From Variovorax beijingensis (GTDB taxonomy: Bacteria; Pseudomonadota; Gammaproteobacteria; Burkholderiales; Burkholderiaceae_C): a DNA stretch of 64,000 bases. Shown piece by piece: positions 1 to 8,673 of the stretch. The stretch's first letter is position 1. Every line of letters begins with the position of its first letter. The notes beneath the pieces were generated by a model. The model had not been told where the DNA came from. It ran no database searches and worked only from the letters and a program-made list of their open reading frames with translations. Position numbers and translations under genes: made by a program. The stretch is taken from assembly GCF_003951285.1 (NCBI RefSeq), contig NZ_RXFQ01000012.1, positions 124,001 through 188,000 of the forward strand. The letters are read 5' to 3'.

Positions 1-896
1 ACCAGGCCGTAGCTCAGCGCGCAGTCGAACTGCAGCCAGTCGCGGTCGGGGCGCATGCCGCCGTATCGGATCAGGTTGCGCGCATCCTGCATCGAGAAGA
101 GATCTTCGCCCGTGGCCATCGGGTTCTTGTAGAAGTTGCGCAGCGCCGCCTGGAGTTCGAAGTCCAGCGGGTCGCCCGGCTCTTCGTACCAGAACAGGTC
201 GTATTGCGAAAGCGCCTTGGCGTAGGCGATGGCGGTCTCGAGGTCGAAGCGCCCGTTCGCGTCGACGCAGAGCTTCTGGCCGTCCTGCAGCACTTCCATG
301 ATCGAATCGATGCGGCGAAGGTCTTCGTCGAGCGAGGCGCCGCCGATCTTTTTCTTGACGACCGTGTAGCCGCGGTCGATGTAGCTGCGCATCTCGTCCT
401 GGAGCTTCCTGTGGTCCTGCCCGGGGTAGTAGTAGCCGCCCGCCGCGTAGACGAAGATCTTGCGGTTCGGCTTTCCGTCGCCGTAGCGGTCCGCCAGCAA
501 CTGGAAGAGGGGCTTGCCTTCGATCTTGGCCACGGCGTCCCACACCGCCATGTCGATCGTGCCGATCGCCACGGAGCGTTCACCATGGCCGCCTGGCTTC
601 TCGTTGGTGAACATCGTGTTCCAGATCTTGTGCGGGTCGAGGTTGTCGCCCGTGTCGTCGACGAGCGAAGCCGGATCTGCTTCGAGGATGCGCGGGATGA
701 ACCGCTCGCGCATCAGCTTGCCCTGGCCATAGCGGCCGTTCGAATTGAAACCGTAGCCGACGACCGGCTTGCCGTCGCGGATCACGTCGGTGATCACCGC
801 GACAAGACTCAGCGTCATCTTGCTAAAGTCGATGTAGGCGTTGCGGATGGGCGAGCTGATGGGAATGGTTTTCTCGCGGATTTCGACGATCTTCAT
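1..896 (-). CDS. tarD: D(-)-tartrate dehydratase (enolase superfamily), 3' end outside window
   Basis: Cytosolic Mg-dependent lyase of the mandelate racemase group, expected to dehydrate D-tartrate to oxaloacetate. The 298 visible residues hold the N-terminal capping domain and most of the barrel. Seen: the KKK cluster at 181-183 (general base position), metal ligand Asp212 in CVDANGRFD, Glu239 in WYEEPGD and Glu264 in ATGEDLF. These sit one residue from the ligands I recall for the characterised Bradyrhizobium TarD, and the RSVAIGTIDMAVWDAVAKI stretch also matches that subgroup. The barrel His and about 90 C-terminal residues lie beyond position 1. The ATG at 896 has a GGAG upstream. It is divergent from the LysR gene at 1002, a likely regulator. 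Other acid-sugar dehydratases are possible but less likely. Confidence 0.88.
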   Translation of the reverse strand, partial: MKIVEIREKTIPISSPIRNAYIDFSKMTLSLVAVITDVIRDGKPVVGYGFNSNGRYGQGKLMRERFIPRILEADPASLVDDTGDNLDPHKIWNTMFTNEKPGGHGERSVAIGTIDMAVWDAVAKIEGKPLFQLLADRYGDGKPNRKIFVYAAGGYYYPGQDHRKLQDEMRSYIDRGYTVVKKKIGGASLDEDLRRIDSIMEVLQDGQKLCVDANGRFDLETAIAYAKALSQYDLFWYEEPGDPLDFELQAALRNFYKNPMATGEDLFSMQDARNLIRYGGMRPDRDWLQFDCALSYGL

Positions 897-1001
897 GGTT
901 GGCTCCAGGGGGTGTTTGGCTGAGAGCCTCCATGGTCCGCCGCGCGGGATGTTTGGGCCAATGCTCCTTTTCGCTGCTTCCATGCACTGGACGAACCGCA
1001 C

Positions 1002-1901
1002 ATGAATCTGATCTGGCTTGAAGACTTCGTGGCCCTGGCTGCCACTGGAAATTTTTCGCGCGCTGCGGAAGACCGCCACAGCTCCCAACCCGCGTTCAGC
1101 CGGCGCATTCGTGCCCTGGAGGAGTGGATCGGTGCCGAGCTTTTCGACAGGAGTTCGCAACCCGCCAAGCTGACCGAAGTCGGCGAATGGTTCACCGGCG
1201 TGGCACAGGAATTGATCGCCAGAGTCGCGCGGGTGCCGGGCGACGCCAAGAAGGTCGCCGAGGCCAGTTCGATCACCTTGCGCATCGCGTCCACGCATGC
1301 GCTCTCGTTCACTTTTCTGCCGCGATGGTTGCGGGGCCTCGAATCGAATACGACGCTCGGGCCGGTGCAACTGATGTCCGACGTGCTTCAGCGTTGCGAA
1401 GCACTGATGCTGCAAAGCAAGGTCCAGTTTGTGTTGAGCCACGCGCACGGCAAGGCGCAAGGGGCGCTGGATACAGAGCCGTACAGGTCGGCCCGGATCG
1501 GTGAGGATCTGCTGATCGCGGTGTCGGCACCGGACGAGGAGGGTCACGCGCGCTATCGGCTCGCGCGCCAAGGCGGACCTGCAGTACCCATGCTCCAGTA
1601 CACGGAGGAATCAGGGCTGGGACGCATCATGCGCGCCGTGATCGGTCGCAGGCTGGAGTCGGTTCCGGCGCAGGCCGTCTTCACGGCCCATCTCGCCTCT
1701 GTCCTCAGAACGATGGTGCTGGACGGGAGGGGGATCGCGTGGTTGCCGCAGACGCTGGTGCAGGACGATATCGACCAGGGCCGGCTTGTCGCCGCGGCGA
1801 GCAACGATTGGGAAGTTCCCTTGGAAATAAGGCTCTATCGCGACAGCGAGCTTTTGGGGAAGGCCGCGAACGCATTCTGGAATGCCGCGATTGGAGTGTG
1901 A
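1002..1901 (+). CDS. LysR-family transcriptional regulator next to tarD
   Basis: DNA-binding regulator of 299 aa, the normal LysR length. The N-terminal winged HTH lies at about residues 3-62 (WLEDFVALAATGNFSRAAE, then SQPAFSRRIRALEEWIGAELF). The effector-binding domain follows from about 90. Its start is about 105 bp from the divergently oriented tartrate dehydratase start, the usual arrangement for a LysR protein and its target, so I infer control of tartrate use. No strong Shine-Dalgarno precedes the ATG at 1002. The product begins MNLIWLEDFVALA, a standard start for this subgroup. Confidence 0.88.
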   Translation: MNLIWLEDFVALAATGNFSRAAEDRHSSQPAFSRRIRALEEWIGAELFDRSSQPAKLTEVGEWFTGVAQELIARVARVPGDAKKVAEASSITLRIASTHALSFTFLPRWLRGLESNTTLGPVQLMSDVLQRCEALMLQSKVQFVLSHAHGKAQGALDTEPYRSARIGEDLLIAVSAPDEEGHARYRLARQGGPAVPMLQYTEESGLGRIMRAVIGRRLESVPAQAVFTAHLASVLRTMVLDGRGIAWLPQTLVQDDIDQGRLVAAASNDWEVPLEIRLYRDSELLGKAANAFWNAAIGV

Positions 1902-2283
1902 TCGCGGCCAGTTGGACGAAGCCACAATGTAAGGCCGCTTTGCACTGCATTGCGGACGTCCGTCTGGGCAACCCGTAAGGCAGCAGTGGCCCTGAGGAGA
2001 CGTTCGGCTCTCTCAACAGCGGACGCTGCAAACGACAGTCTCGGCAGCTTCAGGCCACAGCCACCTCGTCTTTAAGACCAGAAAACGAAACGATGTAGCC
2101 AGCGAGAGCGCTTGCTGCCACGGTGGAAGGACTGCTCAGCCACAGCGCCCCTGGACTGAGCGACCTGGGAAATTGCGGTTGATGGCACTGATGGTGACTT
2201 GCTCAGTCCTCTTCGATGCGCCGGGCCGTCGCAAACGGGCCGCCGCCCACCACGCGTCGCAGTTTGCCACCCCTCCAGCAGCT
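1902..2283. other. Non-coding gap of about 380 bp, nothing recognised
   Basis: Between the LysR gene and the minus-strand membrane protein. Open frames here (for example the minus strand from 2431) have no recognisable protein features. I found no hairpin followed by a T-run and no RNA gene. Confidence 0.5.
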
Positions 2284-2640
2284 CTACGTTCGGAACCAAA
2301 TCTTGAGCGTCACGTACACCGCATAGCTCAAGCCAAGCACCATCCAAGCGAGGAAAAACATGTTGGCCCAGTAGTCGCCAGCATTTGCCGCCAGGGTGTA
2401 GACCTGCATCCTGCAAGCCTTGCCGACGCATGGCACCTCACCCCGAACCAGCGCGCGCAAAAACTCAAACAAGAAGTAGCAGGTCAGGACGGTAGTCACG
2501 AGCAATCCCACCGGCCCTACAAGTCCTTCGGTGCGTTCGCCGTTCTCATCCCAACGCCCCTTCCGAAGTAAGTTTTGTCCGAACTTGTACCAGGCAAATC
2601 CGAGCAGGAGCATCAGCGAGTAGTAAATGGCGGTACGCAT
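2284..2640 (-). CDS. Small integral membrane protein, unknown function
   Basis: 118 aa, not matched to a named family. Three hydrophobic segments are visible: about 5-16 (AIYYSLMLLLGFAWY), 45-63 (VGLLVTTVLTCYFLFEFL) and 93-113 (NMFFLAWMVLGLSYAVYV). A polar loop at 64-82 carries two Cys residues (VPCVGKACRM). I chose the ATG at 2640 because the hydrophobic start MRTAIYYSLML follows directly; the frame extends 23 codons upstream with no protein-like features. It stands alone with no operon partner. Real but uncharacterised. Confidence 0.6.
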   Translation of the reverse strand: MRTAIYYSLMLLLGFAWYKFGQNLLRKGRWDENGERTEGLVGPVGLLVTTVLTCYFLFEFLRALVRGEVPCVGKACRMQVYTLAANAGDYWANMFFLAWMVLGLSYAVYVTLKIWFRT

Positions 2641-3079
2641 GTCATCGAGTCGTCGTGCTGTGAGGGGGAAGTGCGTCGACAGGATGGTATCCGAGCAACG
2701 AGCGCGCATTTACCGGCGGGAATCAGAACTCACCACAGGTGCCTACCCGGCCGTCAGGAGACGATCCGCCCTTGGCACTACACACGAAACCATCATCGAG
2801 CGCCGGGCATCGCGCTGAGGGTCTTCGCCAAGGGCCACGCGCTCAGAAATGGCGAAGGTCAGCTTCGCCCGCCGTATGCGTCGACGTCCCTTACGGCACG
2901 CTTCCGCTTAAAGCCGACAACTGGAGGTCAGCGTCGAGTGACGGCTCTTGGCGGACTGTGGCCGAAGCCCGAGCTGCCGCGCGGTATCCTGAGTCGACCT
3001 TCGATTTGCTCCGAAGCAGACGCAGACCAAGATGCCCCGATTCAATATCAGTTGGTGATACGACACGCCGCCAACGCTC
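2641..3079. other. Gap of about 440 bp, nothing recognised
   Basis: Lies between the small membrane protein gene and a VOC gene remnant. Several overlapping short frames exist on both strands, but none shows a domain motif, signal peptide or membrane segment. It may be degraded sequence that continues the remnant-rich stretch. Confidence 0.45.
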
Positions 3080-3275
3080 TCACTCCGCGTGGTTCAGCAT
3101 CCACTGAGCACCGAAACGGTCGGTCAACTTGCCGCAATTGTCACCGCAAGGCTGAATGCCCTAGGGAGTCGTGACTGTCCCGCCAGCACCCAGCTCTCGG
3201 AAGAGCCGGTTCGTGGAATCGCGATCGTCCATGGCCAGCAGATGCGCGGAGTCTTGCATCGGCTCGGCGTCATCG
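3080..3275 (-). pseudogene. Remnant of a PhnB/VOC-family protein, C-terminal part with in-frame amber stop
   Basis: On the minus strand this encodes the tail of a PhnB-like VOC protein: DDAEPMQDSAHLLAMDDRD, then STNRLFRELGAGGTVTTP, a TAG at 3161-3163, then in the same frame GIQPCGDNCGKLTDRFGAQW and MLNHAE before a stop at 3080. The order GGTV...DRFGxQWMLN is the usual C-terminal half of PhnB-like proteins. The N-terminal half is absent; the upstream DNA is the 3' end of the LysR gene at 3276. One point mutation plus 5' truncation explains it. A sequencing error at the TAG is possible but would not restore the missing half. Confidence 0.75.
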
Positions 3276-4199
3276 TTACACGCCTGCCGCACCCTGCGAA
3301 CCCGCAGATCGCACGGCTTCCTTCGCGAGATTGATGAACGCGCGCGTCTTCGCGGGAGGAGCGATATTGCCCGGGTACGCCGCATAGAGAAACATGCGCC
3401 CCGACGCCCAGCCGGGAAAAAGACGAACCAAGCGCCCGGCTTCCACCTCGGCGCGCAGATCTGCTGTACTCGGAAAAAAGGAGATACCTGCACCCTGGCT
3501 CACCAGCTGCAGCACGGCGTCCGTGCTCGCCGCCGATATCGAACCGCGCAGCTTCACATGGACCTTGCGGCCGCCGCGCTCGAAATCGATGGACCACGGG
3601 GCGGGCAGCAGCGACAGCGCGATCCACTCGTGGCCCGCGAGCTCCGCAGGCCTGCGCGGCGTGCCATGCCGGGCAAGGTAGCTGGCTGCCGCGACAGTCC
3701 AAAGCCCGAGTTCCTCGAGCACCACCGCGCGAAGGCCCGAATCGGCCATCGGTCCGACGCGTATCGCAAGATCGAAGTGCTCGGCGATCAGGTCGAGCTT
3801 GCGGTCGGTAGGCACATAGTCCACGCGCATTGCGGGATAGCGTTTGCTGTAGGTCGCGATCCAGCTGGCCACCATGCCGGCCGATCCCTGGGGGCTGGTG
3901 AGCCGCAACGTCCCCGAAGGCTGCGCGTGCCCGGTGCGTGCCCGCTCCATCGCAGCCTCGGCGCCGGCCAGCAGCTGGCGGCAATCGGAGAGAAATGCCT
4001 CGCCGGCTTCGGTGATCGCGAGCCTGCGCGTGGATCGCTGCAGCAGCTGCGTGCCCAATTCCCGCTCGAGCACCGCCACCGCCTGGCTGACCGCGGACTT
4101 GGTGGTGTTCAGGCGTTCGGCAGCCGCAGTGAAGGTTCCAGCCTCGGCGACTGCAACGAAGGCTGCCAGGCGGGCAAAGGAGATGGCAGGAGCCTTCAT
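3276..4199 (-). CDS. LysR-family transcriptional regulator
   Basis: 307 aa. HTH domain at about 5-64 (FARLAAFVAVAEAGTFTAAA, then NTTKSAVSQAVAVLERELG) and substrate-binding domain from about 88. It resembles the CrgA/DsdC-like LysR subgroup that often controls adjacent reductases. I chose ATG 4199 (MKAPAISFARLAAF); the open frame extends 19 codons further but has no family match. It is divergent from the NmrA-like reductase gene at 4310, about 110 bp away, and most likely regulates it. Confidence 0.87.
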   Translation of the reverse strand: MKAPAISFARLAAFVAVAEAGTFTAAAERLNTTKSAVSQAVAVLERELGTQLLQRSTRRLAITEAGEAFLSDCRQLLAGAEAAMERARTGHAQPSGTLRLTSPQGSAGMVASWIATYSKRYPAMRVDYVPTDRKLDLIAEHFDLAIRVGPMADSGLRAVVLEELGLWTVAAASYLARHGTPRRPAELAGHEWIALSLLPAPWSIDFERGGRKVHVKLRGSISAASTDAVLQLVSQGAGISFFPSTADLRAEVEAGRLVRLFPGWASGRMFLYAAYPGNIAPPAKTRAFINLAKEAVRSAGSQGAAGV

Positions 4200-4309
4200 G
4201 CGATTGTTCTCCGGAACTGGACAATGAATTCTCCTGCAGGCGCTTTCTGAAAACAACCGTGACGCGCACTATGGCACCCATCGCAACATCACCCATGAAG
4301 GGAACTGCC

Positions 4310-5200
4310 ATGTACGTGCTCCTCGGCTCCAACGGCAACATCACATCCAAGGTCGCGGCACTGCTGCTCGGACAAGGGACGCCGGTACGCGTTGTCGGTC
4401 GCAATGCGGGATCGCTCGCCTCCGTCAAGGCTGCGGGTGCGGGTATCGCAGCTGGCGACATCGGCGATGCGGGCTTCCTGGCCCAGGCATTCGCCGGCGC
4501 CACGGCTGCCTACACGATGATCCCTACCGACTACGCAGCGCAGGACATGGCGGCCGAGCAGGATCGGCTGGGCAATGCAATCGCGCGCGCCATCGCTGCG
4601 GCTGGCCTGAAACGCGTCGTGAATCTGAGCAGCGTCGGCGCGCACCTGGGCTCGGGGAACGGCCCGATCGCGGGCCTGCATCGGCAGGAGCGGCGCCTGG
4701 ATGAACTCGCCGGTGTGGACGTGCTGCACCTGCGGCCCGGTTACTTCTTCGAGAACCACCTGATCGCGATAGAGATGATCCGGACCATCGGCGCGTATGC
4801 GGACATGACTGCGCCCGATGCACCGCTGCCGATGGTGGCAACCGCAGACATCGCGCAAGTCGTGGCGCGCGAGTTGCGTACGCCTTCAGGCAAGGGCAAG
4901 CGCGTACTCCATCTGCGCGCGCCAAGCCTCTACACGATGAAGGAAGCCACGGCGCTGCTCGGCGCGGCCATCGGCAAGCCGGATCTCGCGTATGTCCAAG
5001 CCGATCCGGAAGAGGGCAGGGCAGCGCTGATACAGCAGGGCTTCTCCGCGAATGCCGCCGCGCAGCTCATGGAGATGAGTGCGGCCTTCTCCACGGGACG
5101 CCTCGATGGCGAGTACGACAAGGGCCCGACCGAGATCACCCCGACGACGCTCGAGGATTTCGCGGCCACGGTCTTCAGGCCGGCTTTCGAGAAGACCTGA
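4310..5200 (+). CDS. NmrA-like NAD(P)-binding oxidoreductase
   Basis: 296 aa atypical short-chain dehydrogenase. The N-terminal Rossmann motif is YVLLGSNGNITSKVAALLL (glycine-rich loop GSNGNI). Later motifs are VVNLSSVGAHLGSGNGPIAG at about 106-125 and LHLRPGYFFEN at about 142-152, typical of NmrA/HSCARG and SDR-a5 quinone reductase relatives (QOR2-like). No YxxxK pair is obvious, as usual in this group. The ATG at 4310 has AAGGGA six bases upstream, which decides it over the in-frame ATGs at 4271 and 4295. Divergent from its probable LysR regulator at 4199. Substrate unknown. Confidence 0.82.
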   Translation: MYVLLGSNGNITSKVAALLLGQGTPVRVVGRNAGSLASVKAAGAGIAAGDIGDAGFLAQAFAGATAAYTMIPTDYAAQDMAAEQDRLGNAIARAIAAAGLKRVVNLSSVGAHLGSGNGPIAGLHRQERRLDELAGVDVLHLRPGYFFENHLIAIEMIRTIGAYADMTAPDAPLPMVATADIAQVVARELRTPSGKGKRVLHLRAPSLYTMKEATALLGAAIGKPDLAYVQADPEEGRAALIQQGFSANAAAQLMEMSAAFSTGRLDGEYDKGPTEITPTTLEDFAATVFRPAFEKT

Positions 5201-5239
5201 GGGGGTCCTTCGCACGCCGCTGCGAACCGCGTTGCATGA

Positions 5240-5770
5240 TCAGCCGGGGAACTGCACCACCGGGCCGCCAGGCTTGGTACCCGGCGGTACAAAAGCGGGC
5301 GCCGGGTCACCGCCGCGACCCAGCGAGCGGGTGTAGGCGTAGATGGCCTTCAAGTCCGCGTCGGTCATCGGGCGTACGTTGAACCATGGCATGGGTGGGC
5401 GGGGTGTCATGGTGCGAGCGTGCTTCACCCATTGCTGCTTGCTCATGTCAGCCATGACCAAGCGCAGATTGACCGCATACGTAGTGCCCCACGGGCCGGA
5501 CCAGCCCAGGGCGTCGCCAGTCAACCACAGCTTCTCATCGACCTGACCGTTCTTTGCGGCGTAGCCGGGCGTGTGGCAATCATTGCAGCCCGCGATGATC
5601 ACCAGGTAGCGGCCGCGCTGAATCTCGCCCTTGTTCGCCTTCTGGCTGCTGCCTGTTTGCGCCCCTGCCAAGGCTGAGGACAGGAGGACGGTCAGCACGG
5701 CGCTGGTGCGCGCGACGCGGCGAATCAGGTGAGCCGTCAGAGCGGCATGTGGACTCATGCGATTCTTCAT
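5240..5770 (-). CDS. Exported c-type cytochrome, single haem
   Basis: 176 aa. A signal peptide is visible at about 1-39 (basic start, then TSAVLTVLLSSALAGAQ). One haem-binding motif CNDCH lies at about 61-65, and the likely axial Met lies in PRPPMPWFNVRPM. The architecture (RGRYLVIIAGCNDCH...TMTPRPPMPWFNV) matches small cytochrome c proteins found with alcohol or sugar dehydrogenases. I chose ATG 5770 because the signal peptide starts there; 38 further upstream codons are not signal-like. It has no dehydrogenase neighbour, so its redox partner is unknown. Confidence 0.85.
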   Translation of the reverse strand: MKNRMSPHAALTAHLIRRVARTSAVLTVLLSSALAGAQTGSSQKANKGEIQRGRYLVIIAGCNDCHTPGYAAKNGQVDEKLWLTGDALGWSGPWGTTYAVNLRLVMADMSKQQWVKHARTMTPRPPMPWFNVRPMTDADLKAIYAYTRSLGRGGDPAPAFVPPGTKPGGPVVQFPG

Positions 5771-5895
5771 TGGCTGGCTCCCAGGTTCGGCGCTCATGTC
5801 GAAGTAGACATGGCACCACGGTAGCGATCGGTTCCGGCCCGCGCATGGGCGCTTTGTCCCGTTTCTGCCTAGGCGCTTTGTCATGGGTATGCCTG

Positions 5896-6543
5896 CTATG
5901 GAGAAGGAGCGGCGTTGATCGCCAACTGCGCGGCGAACGCCCGCTGGTAGGCCGGCCGCGCTTCACCGCGGGCAACATAGGCGTCCAGGCTGGGAAACTC
6001 GTTCAGCAGGCCGGATGGCCGAAGCCGCAGCAGCACCGACACCATCAGCAGGTCGCCCGCGCTGAAGCCGCCGTCCAGCCAGTCGCCGTCGCCGAGGCGG
6101 GCGGCCAGTTGATTCAGTCGGGCGCGCACCCGGTCCTCGACGAGGGGCAGGCGCGCGGCCTTCCAGGGCTTGTCGCCTTCCGCCAGCTTGACCGTGACGA
6201 GCTCGAGGATGGGAAGCTCGACCGTATTGAGCGCCGCGAACATCCACGTGATGGCGCGCGCCCTTGCGTTGGCATCGGCGGGGAACAGGCCCGGGTGGCG
6301 CTCGGCGATGTGCAGCACGATGGCGCCGGTCTCGAACAGCGCGAGGTCGCCTTCCTCGTAGGTGGGGATCTGGCCGAAGGGATTCAGCGCCAGATGCGCG
6401 GCCTCCTTCATCGCGCGGAAGGACACCAGGCGCACTTCGTAGGGCAGGCCGGCTTCCTCCAGCGCCCAGCGCACGCGCGTGTCGCGCGCCAGGCCCTTGC
6501 CACCATCGGGCGAGCGTTCAAAGGCGGTGATGGTGATGGTCAT
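5896..6543 (-). CDS. Glutathione S-transferase family protein
   Basis: 215 aa cytosolic GST. The thioredoxin-like N-terminal domain covers about 1-85, with the cis-Pro loop NPFGQIPTYEEGDLALFETG around 52-71; the all-helical domain follows from about 95. Length and order are standard. The start at 6543 follows a GGACA ribosome binding site; the track extension of 22 codons is not GST-like. It faces away from the hydrolase gene at 6655. Function may be detoxification or an isomerase-type step; nothing in the context fixes the substrate. Confidence 0.88.
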   Translation of the reverse strand: MTITITAFERSPDGGKGLARDTRVRWALEEAGLPYEVRLVSFRAMKEAAHLALNPFGQIPTYEEGDLALFETGAIVLHIAERHPGLFPADANARARAITWMFAALNTVELPILELVTVKLAEGDKPWKAARLPLVEDRVRARLNQLAARLGDGDWLDGGFSAGDLLMVSVLLRLRPSGLLNEFPSLDAYVARGEARPAYQRAFAAQLAINAAPSP

Positions 6544-6654
6544 GGCGAGTGTCCTTTCGGCGTACGGCGGCAAGCGATGCCGGTCAGAAGAAAGTTCATG
6601 GCGCGGCAAACGCGGCTTTCACGGTAAATTGTGCTCAAACCATAGGAGACACAC

Positions 6655-7740
6655 ATGCCCGCCATTCCGCACTTCAACCGCTTCGCCTTGCGAGCCGCCT
6701 TGTACTGCTGCCTCGCGATGCTCGCCTTGCCGAGCCGGGCCGCCGATTACCCGGCGCCGAAGGAGGGCAGCTGGATCGCCAAGGACTTTCGCTTCCACAC
6801 CGGCCAGGTCATGCCGGAGCTGCGCCTGAACTACGTCACCATTGGCGCGCCCAGCGGCGAGCCGGTACTGATCCTGCATGGAACCACCGGCTCGGCAGCA
6901 AGCATGTTGACGCCTGCATTTGCCGGCGAGCTGTTCGGCGTGGGCCAGCCGCTGGATGCCACCCGCTACTACATCATCATTCCCGACGGCCTGGGAACCG
7001 GCAAGTCGGCCCGCCCGTCGGATGGCCTGCGCGCCAACTTCCCCCGCTACAACTACGAGGACATGGTGGACGCACAGTACCGGCTCGTCACTGAGCACCT
7101 TGGCGTCAAGCACCTCCGGGCGATCATCGGCAACTCCATGGGGGGCATGCATGCCTGGATGTGGGGCGTGAAGCACCCCGGCGCCATGGACGCACTGGTG
7201 CCGATGGCGTGCCAGCCCACCGAGATGTCCAGCCGCAACTGGATGATGCGCCGGCTGTTGACCGAGTCCATTCGCAGGGATCCGGAGTGGAACAACGGCA
7301 ACTACACCACCCAGCCTCGCAGCGCCCAGTTTGCTTCCGTGTTCTTCGCCACCGCCACCAACGGCGGTAACCTCGCGATGTACAAGGCCGCGCCGACGCG
7401 TGCCCAGGCTGACAAGCTGCTGGAGACGCGCCTGGGTGCGCCCTTCGCTGCGGATGCAAACGACATCCTCTACCAATGGGAGGCATCCGCCGACTACAAC
7501 CCATCCCCCGGGCTGGAGCGCATCCGGGCTGCCGCGCTGGCCATCAACGCGGCCGACGACGAGCGCAACCCGCCCGAGACCGGCATCATGGAACGTGAAA
7601 TGAAGCGCGTGAAGAATGGCCGCTACTACCTGATTCCGGCCAGCGACCGGACCACCGGGCACGGAACCACGGGGCAGGCAACGTGGTGGAAGGCGCAGCT
7701 TGCGGAACTGCTGCAAAAGGCGCCAAGACAAGGGCTGTAG
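6655..7740 (+). CDS. Exported alpha/beta hydrolase, homoserine acetyltransferase (MetX)-like
   Basis: 361 aa. Signal peptide at about 1-30 (LYCCLAMLALPSRAADYPAP), so periplasmic. The alpha/beta fold carries an oxyanion region (PVLILHGTTG), a nucleophile elbow GNSMGG at about 158-163, an Asp in NAADDERNPPE at about 304-314, and a His in TTGHGTTG near 341. This is the MetX-like family, but real homoserine acyltransferases are cytosolic, so an exported hydrolase or esterase is more likely. A GGAGACACAC ribosome binding site precedes the ATG. Solitary gene. Confidence 0.82.
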   Translation: MPAIPHFNRFALRAALYCCLAMLALPSRAADYPAPKEGSWIAKDFRFHTGQVMPELRLNYVTIGAPSGEPVLILHGTTGSAASMLTPAFAGELFGVGQPLDATRYYIIIPDGLGTGKSARPSDGLRANFPRYNYEDMVDAQYRLVTEHLGVKHLRAIIGNSMGGMHAWMWGVKHPGAMDALVPMACQPTEMSSRNWMMRRLLTESIRRDPEWNNGNYTTQPRSAQFASVFFATATNGGNLAMYKAAPTRAQADKLLETRLGAPFAADANDILYQWEASADYNPSPGLERIRAAALAINAADDERNPPETGIMEREMKRVKNGRYYLIPASDRTTGHGTTGQATWWKAQLAELLQKAPRQGL

Positions 7741-7753
7741 CCGGCGCGCCGGC
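7740..7753. terminator. Perfect 14-nt GC palindrome after the hydrolase gene
   Basis: GCCGGCGCGCCGGC begins on the last base of the stop codon at 7738-7740. It could form a short stem but has no loop-and-T-run structure, so it is at best a weak rho-independent signal. Confidence 0.25.
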
Positions 7754-7833
7754 GTTGACGCAGCCATCGGCCGAGGCATAGCATCGGCCTGCACGGCACT
7801 CTTCCATGCGCCCGGCCGTGCGGAGGGATTGCC

Positions 7834-8646
7834 ATGAGCACCACGTCCTCGACCTTCGTCGCCGCCGACGGTGATGGCTATGAACGGCTGATGGGCCGCT
7901 GGAGCCGCCTCCTCGCGCTGCCTTTTCTCGACTTTGTCGGCACTGCGGATGGCGACCGCATCCTCGACGTCGGATGCGGCACCGGCCACCTCACTTTCGC
8001 CGTGGCCCGCCGCACCGGCGCCGGCGAAATGCGGGGCGTGGACATCGCGCTGCCCTACATCGAACACGCGCGGCGCCACAACGAGGACGCGCGCATCGTC
8101 TTCGAGGTGGCCGACGCCTGTTCGCTGCCATATCCGGCGCAAAGCTTCGACCGCGTGCTCTCGCTGCTGGTGCTGCACTTCGTGCCGGAGCCGGGCAAGG
8201 CCATTGCCGAGATGCGCCGCGTCGCCAGGCCCGGCGCGGTGGTCGGCGCAGCGGTGTGGGACGCACGTGGCGGCTGGGTCGCCAACCGCATGTTCTTCGA
8301 CACCGCCGCCGTGCTCGACCCGGAGGCCGGCGCCCGCCGCGCCCGCAACTACACGCGGCCCCTCACGCGGCCCGGCGAACTGGGACGGGCGTGGCGCGAC
8401 GCGGGGTTCAAGGGCGTGGAAGAAACGACGCTCGCCATGCGCATGGAGTTCGCCTCGTTCGCCGACTACTGGGCGCCCTTCGAGGGCAAGGACGGGCCCG
8501 GCGCGGAATACGTCGCCACGCTCGATGCGGACGCGCGCTCCAGGCTGCGCGAGGCGGTCGAGGCGGCCTACCTCGATGGCGAAGCCGATGGCGCGCGCTC
8601 CTACGCCGCGCTCGCGTGGGCCGTCAAGGGCACGGCGCCGGGGTAG
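7834..8646 (+). CDS. Class I SAM-dependent methyltransferase
   Basis: 270 aa cytosolic methyltransferase of the Methyltransf_11 type. Motif I is RILDVGCGTGHLTFAVARR at about 45-63, motif II carries the acidic residue in MRGVDIALPYI, and post-I/III motifs include DACSLPYPAQSFDRVLSLLV around 98-117. It is UbiE-like in sequence order, but the neighbours offer no ubiquinone or other pathway context. Substrate unknown. It converges with the Bug receptor gene that ends at 8674. Confidence 0.85.
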   Translation: MSTTSSTFVAADGDGYERLMGRWSRLLALPFLDFVGTADGDRILDVGCGTGHLTFAVARRTGAGEMRGVDIALPYIEHARRHNEDARIVFEVADACSLPYPAQSFDRVLSLLVLHFVPEPGKAIAEMRRVARPGAVVGAAVWDARGGWVANRMFFDTAAVLDPEAGARRARNYTRPLTRPGELGRAWRDAGFKGVEETTLAMRMEFASFADYWAPFEGKDGPGAEYVATLDADARSRLREAVEAAYLDGEADGARSYAALAWAVKGTAPG

Positions 8647-8651
8647 CCGCA

Positions 8652-8665
8652 GCGGCGCGCGCCGC
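8652..8665. terminator. Palindrome between convergent genes
   Basis: GCGGCGCGCGCCGC is a perfect 14-nt palindrome in the 27-bp gap between two convergent genes. Its location suits a bidirectional terminator, but there is no T-run on either side. Confidence 0.3.
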
Positions 8666-8673
8666 ATCCGCGC

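Noticed and set aside
204..923. Plus-strand frame of 239 codons
   Set aside because: Lies antisense to the tartrate dehydratase gene, whose catalytic residues fix the real strand.
3171..4250. Plus-strand frame of 359 codons
   Set aside because: Antisense to the LysR gene; its product is rich in Arg/His/Gly with no domain pattern.
6619..8667. Minus-strand frame of 682 codons
   Set aside because: Mirror of the hydrolase and methyltransferase genes, caused by high GC; no domain.
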